A stretch of 52,939 nt of DNA from Opitutia bacterium (GTDB lineage: Bacteria > Verrucomicrobiota > Verrucomicrobiia > Opitutales > Opitutaceae): NCBI GenBank assembly GCA_947461205.1, contig CANHJG010000019.1, positions 1-52,939 of the forward strand, in the 5' to 3' direction. A program made the position numbers and the translations under genes. A model generated the notes under the pieces. It was not told the DNA's origin. It searched no databases and saw only the letters and a program-made list of their open reading frames with translations. Shown here in pieces: positions 32,333 through 41,231 of this stretch. How positions within the stretch are numbered: position 1 is the stretch's first letter; each line of letters opens with the position of its first letter.

Positions 32333-33460
32333 TCAGCGGATTTTCAGCGTGCCGAGGCCGGCGAGCGCGCAGATGAGCGAGAGGACCCAAAAGCGGAGAA
32401 CCACCTTCGTCTCCGGCCAGCCCTTTTTTTGAAAATGGTGGTGGATCGGCGCCATCAGGAAAAACCGCCGCCCCTCCCCCGTCGGGCTGCGCCGCTTCGT
32501 GTATTTAAACACCCCGACTTGGATGATGACCGATACCGCTTCCGCGACGAACACGCCCCCGACGATCACGAGCGTGAGCGGCTGCTGCACCATGAAGGCC
32601 ATGATGCCGATCAGGCCGCCGAGCGCGAGCGAACCGGTGTCACCCATGAAGAGTTCGGCGGGATACGAGTTATACCACAGAAACGCGAGGCCCGCGCCGA
32701 CGAGGGCGCCGCACACGACGGTGAGTTCGCCCGCACCCGCCACGTAGGGCACCAGCAAATACTCCGACAGGATGACGTTGCCCGCGATGTAGGCGAGAAT
32801 GCCGTAGACGAGCGTGACGGAAATGGTGCAACCGATCGCGAGCCCGTCGAGGCCGTCGGTCAGGTTGATCGCGTTGCTGAAACCGACGAGCCACAGATAG
32901 ATGAAAATGAACAGCGCAGGCAGTCCGAACAGCCCGGAAAACGTGAGCACCGGATACTTCACAAACGGCACCCACAGCTCGCGGATTTTATCCGTGCTCG
33001 CCGGGTGCCAGAGCAGCACGGCCAGCGCGATGATGGTGACCAGCGTCTGCCAGAAGATTTTCTCTCGGGACGAGATCCCGTGGCGGTTTTTCCGCACCAC
33101 CTTGAGCCAGTCGTCGCGAAATCCCACCGCAGTCAGCGCCGTGTAGACGAAGAGCGCGACGACGACCCAGATCTTCGGCGCCGCCCAGAGAAACGAGCTG
33201 AAAAAAACCGCCGCGAAAATCATGAGGCCGCCCATCGTCGGCGTGTGCTTCTTGTCGAATCGCAGCGCGAGATCGCCGGTGCGGTCGTCGTCGTAGGTCT
33301 GGCCCAATTTCAGTTTGCGGAGCTGCGCAATCAGCCACGGCCCGATCAGAAAACCGATCAGCGCCGCCGTCACGGCGGCGCCCACGGTGCGAAAAGTCTG
33401 CGAGCGGAACACGCGCAACGGGCCGAAAACATTTTCGTAGTCTGCGAGGTAGCTTAGCAT
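32333..33460 (-). CDS. mraY: Phospho-MurNAc-pentapeptide translocase MraY
   Basis: MraY attaches phospho-MurNAc-pentapeptide to undecaprenyl phosphate, giving lipid I. This 375-residue integral membrane enzyme has about ten helices. Family motifs include DKKHTPTMGGLMIFAAVF, FSNAINLTDGLDGLAIGCT (catalytic Asp) and ELFMGDTGSLALGGLIG, and a C-terminal FLMAPIHHHFQKKGWPE loop with the three His. I chose the ATG at 33460 (MLSYLADYENVFG), which overlaps the murF stop by 7 bases; an upstream extension to 33556 is antisense-like. A 115-bp gap separates it from the LysM gene. Confidence 0.97.
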   Translation of the reverse strand: MLSYLADYENVFGPLRVFRSQTFRTVGAAVTAALIGFLIGPWLIAQLRKLKLGQTYDDDRTGDLALRFDKKHTPTMGGLMIFAAVFFSSFLWAAPKIWVVVALFVYTALTAVGFRDDWLKVVRKNRHGISSREKIFWQTLVTIIALAVLLWHPASTDKIRELWVPFVKYPVLTFSGLFGLPALFIFIYLWLVGFSNAINLTDGLDGLAIGCTISVTLVYGILAYIAGNVILSEYLLVPYVAGAGELTVVCGALVGAGLAFLWYNSYPAELFMGDTGSLALGGLIGIMAFMVQQPLTLVIVGGVFVAEAVSVIIQVGVFKYTKRRSPTGEGRRFFLMAPIHHHFQKKGWPETKVVLRFWVLSLICALAGLGTLKIR

Positions 33461-34854
33461 GGCAGCGGAAGCGAGGTTTGGCCCTCGAGGACCCTTTCGA
33501 GACGGTAGCGGCGGCTGCCTTTCAGGAAGACCGGCCCGCGCCATTCCGCGAGACACGCCGCGACTGGCTCCAGCGACGAGACCATCTGGATTTGGCGCGT
33601 GAAATCGTTCTGGTCGAGCACGCCCGCGCAGACTTCATGGGCAAAGGTCCCGACGACCATCAGACGGTCGCACTCCCGGAGGGGCAACCGGCGACCGAGT
33701 TGGCGATGGTGGGCCGGCGCATCGGGGCCGAGTTCCTCCATGCATCCGATCACGTAGAGCCGCGGTTCGTCCGCCGGCGCGATGGCCGCGAACGTCGCGA
33801 GCGCATCCGCCATCGAAGCGGGGTTCGCGTTGTAACAATCGAGATAGAGCAGGCGGCCGCCCTCGCGGCGGATCTCGCCCCGCAGCTTCGGGGGCTGCCA
33901 GTCGGCGAGCCGGGCCTGGAGGGTCGCGCGCGGCACGCCGAGCCAGCGCGCGGCGCAGAGCGCGAGCGCGGCGTTTTGCGCCATGCCGTCGGTGACGCGC
34001 CGCAGCGTGAACGCCAGCGGCGGCGGCGCACCGTAGGCGAGCGCGATGGCCGTCGAGTCGCCGCATTGCGTGACGGCAAAATACACCGTGTCCTTCGGCG
34101 GCTCCGCCGGGCGGATCACCGCGACCGGCTCGACGACCAACGTGCGCCCGCCGAGGGCGTGGAAGGGGGCGAACTCGGCGGCCTGCTGCGGGAAAATCGC
34201 GACGCCAGTCGCGCGCGTCGCGGCGGGCAGGACGGCCTTTTCGCGCGCCACGCCTTCGACCCCGCCGAGCGCCTCGGTGTGCGCGGCGGCGACGAGCGTG
34301 ATCAGCGCGACGTCGGGCTCGATCATGTCCGCCAGCGGGCGCATCTCGCCCGGCGCACTAATGCCCGCCTCAATCACCGCAAACGCATGCGTCGCCGGGT
34401 CGAGCCGCGTGAGCGTGAGCGGCACGCCGAGGTGGTTGTTGAGATTGCCCTCGGTCGCGAGGACCCCGCCCGCGTCGCCGCCGAGCAGCAGGGCGAGCAG
34501 ATTCTTAGTCGACGTTTTGCCCGCGCTGCCCGAGATGCCGACGACCGGGCCGCGGAACCTACGGCGATGGGCGCGGGCGATGGCCTGAAACGCCGTGAGC
34601 GGGTCGGCGACCACGAGTTGCGGCAGCGCCAGGGCGGAGTCGGGCGTGGCGACCAAGGCGGCGCCGGCGCCCCCGGCGTGCGCGGCGGCGAGAAATTCAT
34701 GGCCGTCGCGTTGGTCAGTTTTGAGCGCCACGAACACTTGGCCGGGGCGCACGGCGCGGGTGTCGATGGCGAAGCCCGTCAGAGGCGAAACCGGCGTCGC
34801 CGTCCAGCGGCCGCCGGTCCATTGTGCAAGAGTGACTGGATCAAACGCCGGCAT
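33454..34854 (-). CDS. murF: UDP-MurNAc-tripeptide--D-Ala-D-Ala ligase
   Basis: MurF adds D-Ala-D-Ala to the tripeptide precursor. This 466-residue Mur ligase has DTRAVRPGQVFVALK in the N-terminal domain and the P-loop GISGSAGKTSTKN (about 106-118). The central domain has TEGNLNNHLGVPLTL and VIEAGISAPGEM, matching MurF in which Glu follows a hydrophobic run. YLDCYNANPASMADAL is the MurF-specific motif in the C-terminal domain. It starts immediately after the murE stop. Confidence 0.95.
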   Translation of the reverse strand: MPAFDPVTLAQWTGGRWTATPVSPLTGFAIDTRAVRPGQVFVALKTDQRDGHEFLAAAHAGGAGAALVATPDSALALPQLVVADPLTAFQAIARAHRRRFRGPVVGISGSAGKTSTKNLLALLLGGDAGGVLATEGNLNNHLGVPLTLTRLDPATHAFAVIEAGISAPGEMRPLADMIEPDVALITLVAAAHTEALGGVEGVAREKAVLPAATRATGVAIFPQQAAEFAPFHALGGRTLVVEPVAVIRPAEPPKDTVYFAVTQCGDSTAIALAYGAPPPLAFTLRRVTDGMAQNAALALCAARWLGVPRATLQARLADWQPPKLRGEIRREGGRLLYLDCYNANPASMADALATFAAIAPADEPRLYVIGCMEELGPDAPAHHRQLGRRLPLRECDRLMVVGTFAHEVCAGVLDQNDFTRQIQMVSSLEPVAACLAEWRGPVFLKGSRRYRLERVLEGQTSLPLPC

Positions 34855-36450
34855 TTACGTCTTGAGCGCCTTGCCGGCGAGGAGTTCCCGGACGACCTGA
34901 CGATCATCGAACGGAAACACGGTGTCGGCGTATTCCTGCACGATTTCGTGGCCCTTGCCGGCGATGAGGAGGCAGTCACCAGGCTGGCACGCCTCGAGCG
35001 CGGCGCTGATCGCGCGGCGGCGGTCGTCGATCCACGCGATCCGGTCGGGCGCGGTGACGCCCGCTTTCATGTCAGCGAAAATCTGCCCGAGGGACTCGGT
35101 GCGGGGGTTGTCGGCGGTCGCGTAGGCGTGGTCGGCTGCGGCCTGCACGGCGCGGACCATGAGCGGCCGCTTGGTGCGGTCGCGGTGGCCGCCGCAGCCG
35201 AACACCACGTGCACCTTGCCGGGCGTGATGGCGCGGAGCATGCCGAGCGCGTTGCGGAGCGCGTCGTCGGTGTGCGCATAATCCACGAGCACGTTGAACG
35301 GCTGGCCCTCGTCGATCCGTTCCATGCGACCGGGCACGCCCTTGAAGGCGCGGAGCTTGGCGAGAAACACGACCGGATCCCGCCCGAGGCCCCAGGCGGT
35401 GGCGATCGCGGCGAGGAGATTGCTCACATTGTAACGCCCGACCAACGGCGAATCGATCAGCATCTCGCCCTGCGGCCAGACGAGCTTGAAGGTCGAGTTT
35501 TTGCCGTTGAGCACGACCTGCTCGGCGCGGACCAGCGCACGGGGATTTTCGCCGAACGTCACGAGCCGGGCGTGGGGCACTTCAGCCGAAATCGTCGCGG
35601 CGAGCTTTTCGCCGTGGGCGTCGTCGAGGTTGACCACGGCGACCTTCGGTTCGCTGCCGGTACCGCCAGTGAAGAGGCGCGACTTGACCTCGAAGTAAGC
35701 CGCCAGGGTCTGGTGGTAGTCGAGGTGGTCGCTCGTCAGGTTGGTGAAGACAGCGGCGCCAAAGTGGAGGCCGTGCACGCGCTGCTGGTCGATGCCGTGC
35801 GAGCTGACTTCCATCACCGCGTGCTTGCAGCCGTTGTCGCGCATCTGCGCCATGAGGCCGTACACGTCGAGCGCCGCGGGTGTCGTGCGATACGACGGCA
35901 CAGTGCGGGCGCCGAGGTCGTAGCTGATCGTGCCCAGCAGGCCGACGCGCTGGTCGCCGTTGAGCAGATGCTTGAGCAGGTGCGCGACGGTGGTCTTTCC
36001 GTTTGTGCCCGTCACCCCGATCACGGTCATGTCGCGGTCGGGAAATTTGTAATAGCGCTGCGCCACGAGCGCGAGGGTCTTGCGGGTGTCGGCCACACGG
36101 ATGAACGTGACTTTGGCCGGCGGGAACGACGGCATCTTCTGGACCACGATGGCGACGGCTCCGCGGCTCACTGCTTCGTCGATGAAGGTCGCGCCGTCAG
36201 CGTGGCGGCCCGGGAGCGCGAAGAACAAATTACCCGGAACGACGCGGCGGCTGTCGACGGCGAGACCCGAGATCGGGCGGTCGGGCTCGCCCTTCACCGC
36301 GATGATTTCGCCGTCGCGAAAATAGTCCGAGAGTTTCGGCGCCATTTTGAAGACTCGGTTGAGGGCGAGCGTTTCACTGCGGGAGCGGCGCGCGGGGCGC
36401 GGCTGGAACGCGTGAATGAGCGAGTAATTTTGAGTGAGATAGCCGATCAC
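34855..36450 (-). CDS. murE: UDP-MurNAc-dipeptide--meso-diaminopimelate ligase
   Basis: MurE adds the third stem residue. The P-loop VTGTNGKTTV is at about 146-155 and TTPAALDVYGLMAQM and EVSSHGIDQQRVHGL follow. The C-terminal motif DNPRTES (about residue 447) predicts meso-diaminopimelate as substrate instead of lysine. The GTG at 36450 is the first start; it overlaps the ftsI stop (GTGA) and has AAGGAG seven bases upstream. An internal ATG at 36345 (MAPKLSDYF) matches the usual MurE N-terminus better, so the true start is uncertain; the extra 35 residues are basic and not conserved in the family. Confidence 0.94.
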   Translation of the reverse strand: MIGYLTQNYSLIHAFQPRPARRSRSETLALNRVFKMAPKLSDYFRDGEIIAVKGEPDRPISGLAVDSRRVVPGNLFFALPGRHADGATFIDEAVSRGAVAIVVQKMPSFPPAKVTFIRVADTRKTLALVAQRYYKFPDRDMTVIGVTGTNGKTTVAHLLKHLLNGDQRVGLLGTISYDLGARTVPSYRTTPAALDVYGLMAQMRDNGCKHAVMEVSSHGIDQQRVHGLHFGAAVFTNLTSDHLDYHQTLAAYFEVKSRLFTGGTGSEPKVAVVNLDDAHGEKLAATISAEVPHARLVTFGENPRALVRAEQVVLNGKNSTFKLVWPQGEMLIDSPLVGRYNVSNLLAAIATAWGLGRDPVVFLAKLRAFKGVPGRMERIDEGQPFNVLVDYAHTDDALRNALGMLRAITPGKVHVVFGCGGHRDRTKRPLMVRAVQAAADHAYATADNPRTESLGQIFADMKAGVTAPDRIAWIDDRRRAISAALEACQPGDCLLIAGKGHEIVQEYADTVFPFDDRQVVRELLAGKALKT

Positions 36451-38504
36451 GGGCGGGCTCCTTGCATGGCGACGAGTTGGACGGGAGAGGCGGCCGTGGC
36501 GCCGTTGGCGGCGCTACGGTCGAGCAGAGGGATGAGCTGTTCGCCGATGCGGCGGAACGAAGGCGCGGCGACTTTGCCGCCGTAGGCGACCCCGCCGGGG
36601 CAGGCGGCGTCGGCATCGTCGACGATCACGGAGATCACGATCTGCGGACGGCTCGCGGGGAAGAAACCGACGAAAGAGGCCACGTGGTGTTTGCGCGAGG
36701 GCATGAGCTTGGTTCTTCCGCTGGGCATCACCTCGGGCAGGTATTTTTGAGTCGTGCCCGTTTTGCCGGCGACTTCGTAGCCCGGAATCGCCGCCTCGGG
36801 CGCCGTGCCGCCCACCGTCGCACAACCGGTCAACAGCCGCGCCATGGTGCGCGCGGTGTGCTCGGCGATGACGCGGCGCGTTTCGGTGCGTTCAAAACGG
36901 TAGACCGGCACGCCCGCGTGATCGCGGACATCCCGGATGATCTGCGGCTCGAGCAGCACGCCGCCGCTCGCAATCACTCCCATCGCCTGGTGCATCTGCA
37001 GCACGGTTACGGCGACGCTCTGCCCCATCGGCATGCGCGTGATCGTCAGGCCGTCCCAGCGCTTGGGCGGGTGCATGATCCCGGGCTCCTCGCGCCCGCC
37101 CGGGAAGCCGGTCGGCTGGCCGAAGCCGAAGGCGCGGGCGTAGTCGTAAAAGCGCTGCTCGCCGAGCTTCATCGCGAGCTGGGCCGCGCCGCGGTTGCTG
37201 GAGTGCGAGACAATTTCGGCGACGGACAACGGATGGTCGAAATGGTGGTCCTCACCGGGCAGCCCGCGCACTTTGTTACGGTACTCGATCTTGGTCATCG
37301 AACAGTCGAACAGGCTGTCCGGAGTCACCAGCCCTTGGTCGAGCGCGGCCGAGGCGGCGACGATCTTGAAGACCGAACCCGGTTCGTAGACGTCGGCGAC
37401 GGCGATGTTCTTCAGCCGCGCCAGCTGGTCGGCCGGAACCTTGTTCGGCTCGTTGGGATCGAAACTTGGATAGTTGCCCAATCCCAGAATGAAGCCGTCG
37501 CGGGCGTCGCTCACCACGATGGACGCTTTCACCGGCCGATATTTTTCCGCGATGAGCGCGAGTTCGTGTTCGACGATGTTCTGGACGTGGGTGTCGAGGG
37601 AAAGGGTGACGCCGTAGCCGTCCACGCGCTCGACCGCACGGGTGCTGAACTGCGGCAGCTCTTTCGCCCGGCCGTCGCGCTCGCCCTCGCGCCAACCGTC
37701 CTGGCCGCGCAGATAGAAATCGGCGAAGCGCTCGATCCCGGCAACCGGTTGCTGGGTCCGGTCGACAAAGCCGAGAACGTGGGCCCCGAGTTGGTTGTGC
37801 GGATACGCACGACGGAAGCTGCCCGTCGCGTAGACGCCTCTGATGCCGAGCTTCTTCACCTCGTCATAGGCAGCCTCGGAGATTTCGTCGGCTAGCTTCG
37901 CCCACTGGATTTTGCGGCGGCCGTTCGCGTCGGGCTCGGCGTCGAACTCCGTGTCGTCGGCGGCGGCCCCGGTGACGGCGAATGCGGGCGCCGGTGCCGG
38001 CTCGCCGGACTCGACCTCGAGATCGGTGGCGAGGGCCGGCGCAGGCGCCCCGGCGGACCCGGTTGGCGGCCGGTGCAGATTGAACACCAAGCCCGTGCGC
38101 GGCGCGGTCGGTCCAGACGCCGCCGGTGTGGCGGGGGTCGTCGCGGCCGCGGGCGCACGGAACTTGGTGGTAAAGATGAGCCGCAGCTCCGGCTCAGGCA
38201 GGCCGATGAGGGCGGCGAGTTGCGGCCATTTTTTCTCGTCCTCCTTGCGCAGCGACTGCGGATCGACGCCGAGCTGGAGCACCGAACGGCTCGTCGCCAG
38301 CCGGGCCCCGCGCGCATCAAAGATGTCGCCGCGACGGGATTTCTCCACGATCAGCTGCCGGCGCGTCCGCGCGATACTGCCCACGAGTTCGTCGCGGTTG
38401 ATCACGTGCAGCCAGACGAGGCGCAGACCGATGCCGCCAAAGCAGCCGAAGAGCACAACCGAAAGCAGGACGATGCGGTAGTTGGAGGCGAAACCCCTGG
38501 ACAT
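36447..38504 (-). CDS. ftsI: Class B penicillin-binding protein (septal transpeptidase FtsI)
   Basis: FtsI cross-links septal peptidoglycan with FtsW. This 685-residue protein has a membrane anchor (about 10-33) and the start of the pedestal domain (RRGDIFDARGARLATS). The transpeptidase domain has SVFK (about 377, in YEPGSVFKIVAA), SSN (about 436, in SHSSNRGAAQLA) and KTG (about 581, in VAGKTGTTQK). An unusual feature is a Pro/Ala-rich low-complexity insert of about 80 residues (about 118-200) in the pedestal region, which accounts for the size above the usual 550-600. It starts 3 bases after the ftsL-like stop. Confidence 0.95.
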   Translation of the reverse strand: MSRGFASNYRIVLLSVVLFGCFGGIGLRLVWLHVINRDELVGSIARTRRQLIVEKSRRGDIFDARGARLATSRSVLQLGVDPQSLRKEDEKKWPQLAALIGLPEPELRLIFTTKFRAPAAATTPATPAASGPTAPRTGLVFNLHRPPTGSAGAPAPALATDLEVESGEPAPAPAFAVTGAAADDTEFDAEPDANGRRKIQWAKLADEISEAAYDEVKKLGIRGVYATGSFRRAYPHNQLGAHVLGFVDRTQQPVAGIERFADFYLRGQDGWREGERDGRAKELPQFSTRAVERVDGYGVTLSLDTHVQNIVEHELALIAEKYRPVKASIVVSDARDGFILGLGNYPSFDPNEPNKVPADQLARLKNIAVADVYEPGSVFKIVAASAALDQGLVTPDSLFDCSMTKIEYRNKVRGLPGEDHHFDHPLSVAEIVSHSSNRGAAQLAMKLGEQRFYDYARAFGFGQPTGFPGGREEPGIMHPPKRWDGLTITRMPMGQSVAVTVLQMHQAMGVIASGGVLLEPQIIRDVRDHAGVPVYRFERTETRRVIAEHTARTMARLLTGCATVGGTAPEAAIPGYEVAGKTGTTQKYLPEVMPSGRTKLMPSRKHHVASFVGFFPASRPQIVISVIVDDADAACPGGVAYGGKVAAPSFRRIGEQLIPLLDRSAANGATAASPVQLVAMQGARP

Positions 38505-38507
38505 GGC

Positions 38508-38897
38508 TCAGTTTCCCTGCGCGACCCGGAAGGTGACGGGCACGAAGCCGTCGTTAAAAAGATTGCGGTCGCGGCGGCGCGCGAGGCGCATGACGGGATC
38601 CTCGGTCACGCGGACCACCTGCGCGTCGGTCGCGGGGGCAAGGCCGAGGTGCCAACCGGTGTTCCGGCGCGTGAGGGCGGGGAGACTCTGCTCGGACTCG
38701 ACGACGGTCGCGGTCGCGTCGTGGCGGCGCTTGACCTCGTCGATCCCGGCTTGGAGCGCCCGGTTGGATTTCGCGAGGACGGTGATCTGGTGGCGCATCC
38801 ACACGGTGCCGAGACCGATGGAGCCGCCGAAGCCGAAGCTGACGAGCAGGCAGACGAGCAGCTGGTTCACAAACGCAGGGGAGTCGTTTTTACGCAT
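38508..38897 (-). CDS. ftsL: FtsL-like division protein
   Basis: This 129-residue bitopic protein has a short cytoplasmic tail, one membrane helix (FVNQLLVCLLVSFGFGGSIG) and a short helical segment (LAKSNRALQAGIDEVKRRHD) as in FtsL coiled coils. Its position between rsmH and ftsI is where ftsL lies in most dcw clusters. Sequence identity to known FtsL cannot be judged by eye and is expected to be low. The C-terminal 50 residues (ending LFNDGFVPVTFRVAQ) are longer than in many FtsL proteins. Confidence 0.7.
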   Translation of the reverse strand: MRKNDSPAFVNQLLVCLLVSFGFGGSIGLGTVWMRHQITVLAKSNRALQAGIDEVKRRHDATATVVESEQSLPALTRRNTGWHLGLAPATDAQVVRVTEDPVMRLARRRDRNLFNDGFVPVTFRVAQGN

Positions 38898-38945
38898 GGG
38901 GCGGAGCGGGCTGGAGGTTGAAGGGGGGGGGAGGAAAGGCGCAGC

Positions 38946-39866
38946 TCAGAGCTTGCGGAGCGCCCGGAGCTTCGCGGAACGGCTGCGGGGGTTGACGGCA
39001 ATCTCATCGGCCCCGGGCGTCGTGGGCTTGCGCGTGAGCGGGTCGGCGAGCTTCACCCGCAGGTCCTGCGGGAGGCTGTCGGTGGCGCTCTCGGGCTGGC
39101 CGCAGCTGCGGCGGAAGAACTGTTTTACGGGACGGTCTTCCAGCGAATGGAAGCTGATCACGCAAAGCACCCCGCCGACGGAGAGTTTCGCAAACGCCGC
39201 GGGCAGCGCGCGCTCGATGGCGCCCAGCTCGTCGTTGACGGCGATGCGGAGCCCTTGGAACGAGCGGGTGGCCGGGTGAATCTTCGACGCGTGCCGGTCG
39301 CGCGGCGGAATCGCGTCGGCAATCACGGTCGCCAGCGACGCGGTGCGCGCGAGCGCTCCCGTGCCGCGCGCGGCCATCAGCGCGCGGGCGACCCGGCGCC
39401 AATTCGGCTCCTCGCCGCCGTCGCGGATGGCGCGGACCACCATGTCCTCGGTCGCGGTCTCCAACCACCGGCTCGCGGGGACCCCATGGCGCGGATCCAT
39501 CCGCATGTCCGCGGGCGCGTCCTGGCGAAACGAGAAGCCCCGCTCGGTCTCGTCGAGTTGAAACGACGACACGCCAAAGTCGAAAAGGATGCCGTCGAAA
39601 CCGTGGGCCGCAAAACCGGCCAACAGACCGAAATCGAGGTCGACGAGTTCGAAGCGCCCGGCGAATTCCGCCGCCAGCGCGGCCGCCCGCGGCGCCGCCG
39701 CCGGATCCCGGTCGAGCGCGACGACGCGGGTGCCCGGGGCCGCTTCGAGGAGGGCCCGCGTATGACCGCCTCCGCCAAACGTGCAGTCGAGGTAGCGTCC
39801 GCCCGCCCGGGGCGCCAGCAGCGCCAGGACTTCGCGCAGCAACACGGGTTGGTGACCGGGGGTCAT
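38946..39866 (-). CDS. rsmH: 16S rRNA (cytosine-N4) methyltransferase RsmH
   Basis: RsmH methylates C1402 of 16S rRNA (E. coli numbering). The protein of about 306 residues has the family opening [17 protein letters not shown], the SAM motif [17 protein letters not shown] and [10 protein letters not shown]. Later motifs are [20 protein letters not shown] with the characteristic DxGVSSxQLD, and [19 protein letters not shown] prefer the ATG at 39866 because it matches the family start; an upstream ATG at 39902 would add 12 residues and overlap the preceding small ORF by 20 bases. Confidence 0.94.
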   Translation of the reverse strand: MTPGHQPVLLREVLALLAPRAGGRYLDCTFGGGGHTRALLEAAPGTRVVALDRDPAAAPRAAALAAEFAGRFELVDLDFGLLAGFAAHGFDGILFDFGVSSFQLDETERGFSFRQDAPADMRMDPRHGVPASRWLETATEDMVVRAIRDGGEEPNWRRVARALMAARGTGALARTASLATVIADAIPPRDRHASKIHPATRSFQGLRIAVNDELGAIERALPAAFAKLSVGGVLCVISFHSLEDRPVKQFFRRSCGQPESATDSLPQDLRVKLADPLTRKPTTPGADEIAVNPRSRSAKLRALRKL

Positions 39867-39882
39867 GGTCGCGACAAAACAA

Positions 39883-40134
39883 TCACCGGGCGCCAGAGCC
39901 ATGGGCGAGGTTCCGCACGTGGGCGGATTTTTTCCGGCCGACGACGCGCAAGACGAGGCCGTCGCGCACCCGCGACGTCACCGGGGTAACCGCGGGCGCG
40001 GCGGGACGCACGCGGTTTTCGCTCAAACGCAGGACGGTGCGGAGCGCAGACGGGGCGATGATCGAAGTGACCGTGGTCGGTTTGCGCAAGGGCTTCGATG
40101 CGAGGGCGAGTTTGAATGGGGTGGAGCGGCGCAT
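39883..40134 (-). CDS. Small basic hypothetical protein in the dcw operon
   Basis: This 83-residue, Arg/Lys-rich, probably cytoplasmic protein is not recognised. It starts 3 bases after the mraZ stop and ends just before (or inside) the rsmH start, so it fits the tightly packed operon. It reads [19 protein letters not shown] at the start and later has a Val/Arg-rich middle ([18 protein letters not shown]). There is no membrane helix. The spacing supports a real gene, but a high-GC chance ORF cannot be excluded. Confidence 0.5.
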   Translation of the reverse strand: MRRSTPFKLALASKPLRKPTTVTSIIAPSALRTVLRLSENRVRPAAPAVTPVTSRVRDGLVLRVVGRKKSAHVRNLAHGSGAR

Positions 40135-40137
40135 GGG

Positions 40138-40611
40138 TTAGATTCCGAGCCGGCGCATTGTCTCGCCCTTTTCCTTCGCCGCACTGGCCTGCGTCTCCGA
40201 CCAGCAGGCCGGGTTGTAGACGTTGAATTTGGTGTAACCGCCCACGAGGACCGCCTCGCCACCCTTGTCGCCACCCGCGATGCCGGCGTGCGCGAGCAAC
40301 TCCGCGTTCAGCGAAATGCGCCCGGCCTTATCGAACCACAGCTGCTGCGTTTTGGAAAAATACGTCGCGATAAAATCCTGCCCCGCGTCGTCGCTCAACG
40401 CGACCTGCTCGACCTTCGCGCGCAGTTTCGCGGCCTCCGCCAGCGGCAGCACGGCGATGTAATTGCCGTTTTTCCCGCTCTGCGGCACGGCCAGCAGCAC
40501 ATCGTCCGCATCGTGCGCGAACCTCCAAGCCGACGGAATCGTGATACGATTCCGGTCGTCCAACGAGTGCTTAAAATGACTCGTATAACTCGGTTGGTTG
40601 GCCTGCGACAT
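40138..40611 (-). CDS. mraZ: Transcriptional regulator MraZ
   Basis: MraZ is the AbrB-like DNA-binding protein at the head of dcw clusters; in other bacteria it binds TGGGN repeats before its own gene. This 157-residue protein begins YTSHFKHSLDDRNRITIPSA, the typical first MraZ/AbrB half (HSLDDKGRlxIP-like). The second half includes LWFDKAGRISLNAELLAHAG, with the matching FDKAGRIxL motif. A C-terminal extension (KFNVYNPACWSETQASAAKE) follows. The ATG at 40611 is chosen because the longer frame upstream overlaps the promoter. Confidence 0.93.
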   Translation of the reverse strand: MSQANQPSYTSHFKHSLDDRNRITIPSAWRFAHDADDVLLAVPQSGKNGNYIAVLPLAEAAKLRAKVEQVALSDDAGQDFIATYFSKTQQLWFDKAGRISLNAELLAHAGIAGGDKGGEAVLVGGYTKFNVYNPACWSETQASAAKEKGETMRRLGI

Positions 40612-40680
40612 GGGTGATCGGGACACTCTAAGCCCCATTTCGAAACATTTCCCCCCATTTTGACCCCACGTCAAGCGATT
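40612..40680 (-). promoter_or_regulatory. mraZ/dcw promoter region with candidate MraZ boxes
   Basis: Read on the minus strand, three TGGGG repeats stand at 40664-40668, 40653-40657 and 40633-40637, in the same orientation, the first two 11 bases apart and the third 20 further on. MraZ is known to bind direct TGGG-type repeats upstream of mraZ. A TTGACG at 40669-40674 is a good -35 and AAATGT or GAAATG at a spacing of 17-18 would be a weak -10, placing two repeats in the spacer and one downstream. This fits autorepression of the operon. Confidence 0.65.
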
Positions 40681-41231
40681 TACCTCTGAAGCTTCGGGTT
40701 TTTGCTCACAACTTATACGCAATTTTTCGGCGCTCGAAAAACGCGCGAAAAAACCGGCGGAACCGCACCCGCGCAGCCCGAACTCCCCGCTCCGCCGCGT
40801 TCGAAAATGCGGGCGCGCCCGCCGGAATCCCCTCGCCCTCCCCGCCCGTTTCGCGCGCCCCGCCCCCCGGCTCCCTGCGGCCAAGGCCACCACGCGCACG
40901 CCGCAACCGCGCGGCCGCCCCTTGGCCCTCGCAGTTCGTCGCGGTCCGCCGGCGGATCAATCGCACCCGGCGGCCCGCGCCCGCATCCCACGCGCGGCCA
41001 GCTTATCCCGCCCCGCGCAACATCTACTCGTTTGCCGAAAAACGTTGTCGTCGCGAAACGCGCCCCAAAGTCTCGGCGTCTGTCCGCAACTCTGGCTCGA
41101 CCTCCACCGACTCCACCCTCTACCCATTAGAACGCGCCCGTCCTCCCTTGGACCCCGCCCATCATTGCAACCCCGTCGCGCCCCTTCCCGCCCCCCGCCC
41201 CCCTTTTTTCCACCTCCCAACCAAAAATAAC
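40681..41231. other. 551-bp gene-free stretch between mraZ and the DoxX-like gene
   Basis: The divergent gap is C-rich on the plus strand. Open frames in it are Pro/Arg/Ala-rich with no family resemblance. It must hold the promoter of the plus-strand operon, but I see no clear -35/-10 pair or hairpin. Confidence 0.5.

Noticed and set aside
30172-32376. Long plus-strand frame antisense to ftsW and the LysM gene
   Set aside because: It is charged low-complexity sequence created by codon structure; no start context or domain.
33478-36585. Open frame of over 1000 codons antisense to murF and murE
   Set aside because: Its composition is Arg/Gly/Asp-rich shadow text and murE/murF on the other strand have full catalytic motifs.
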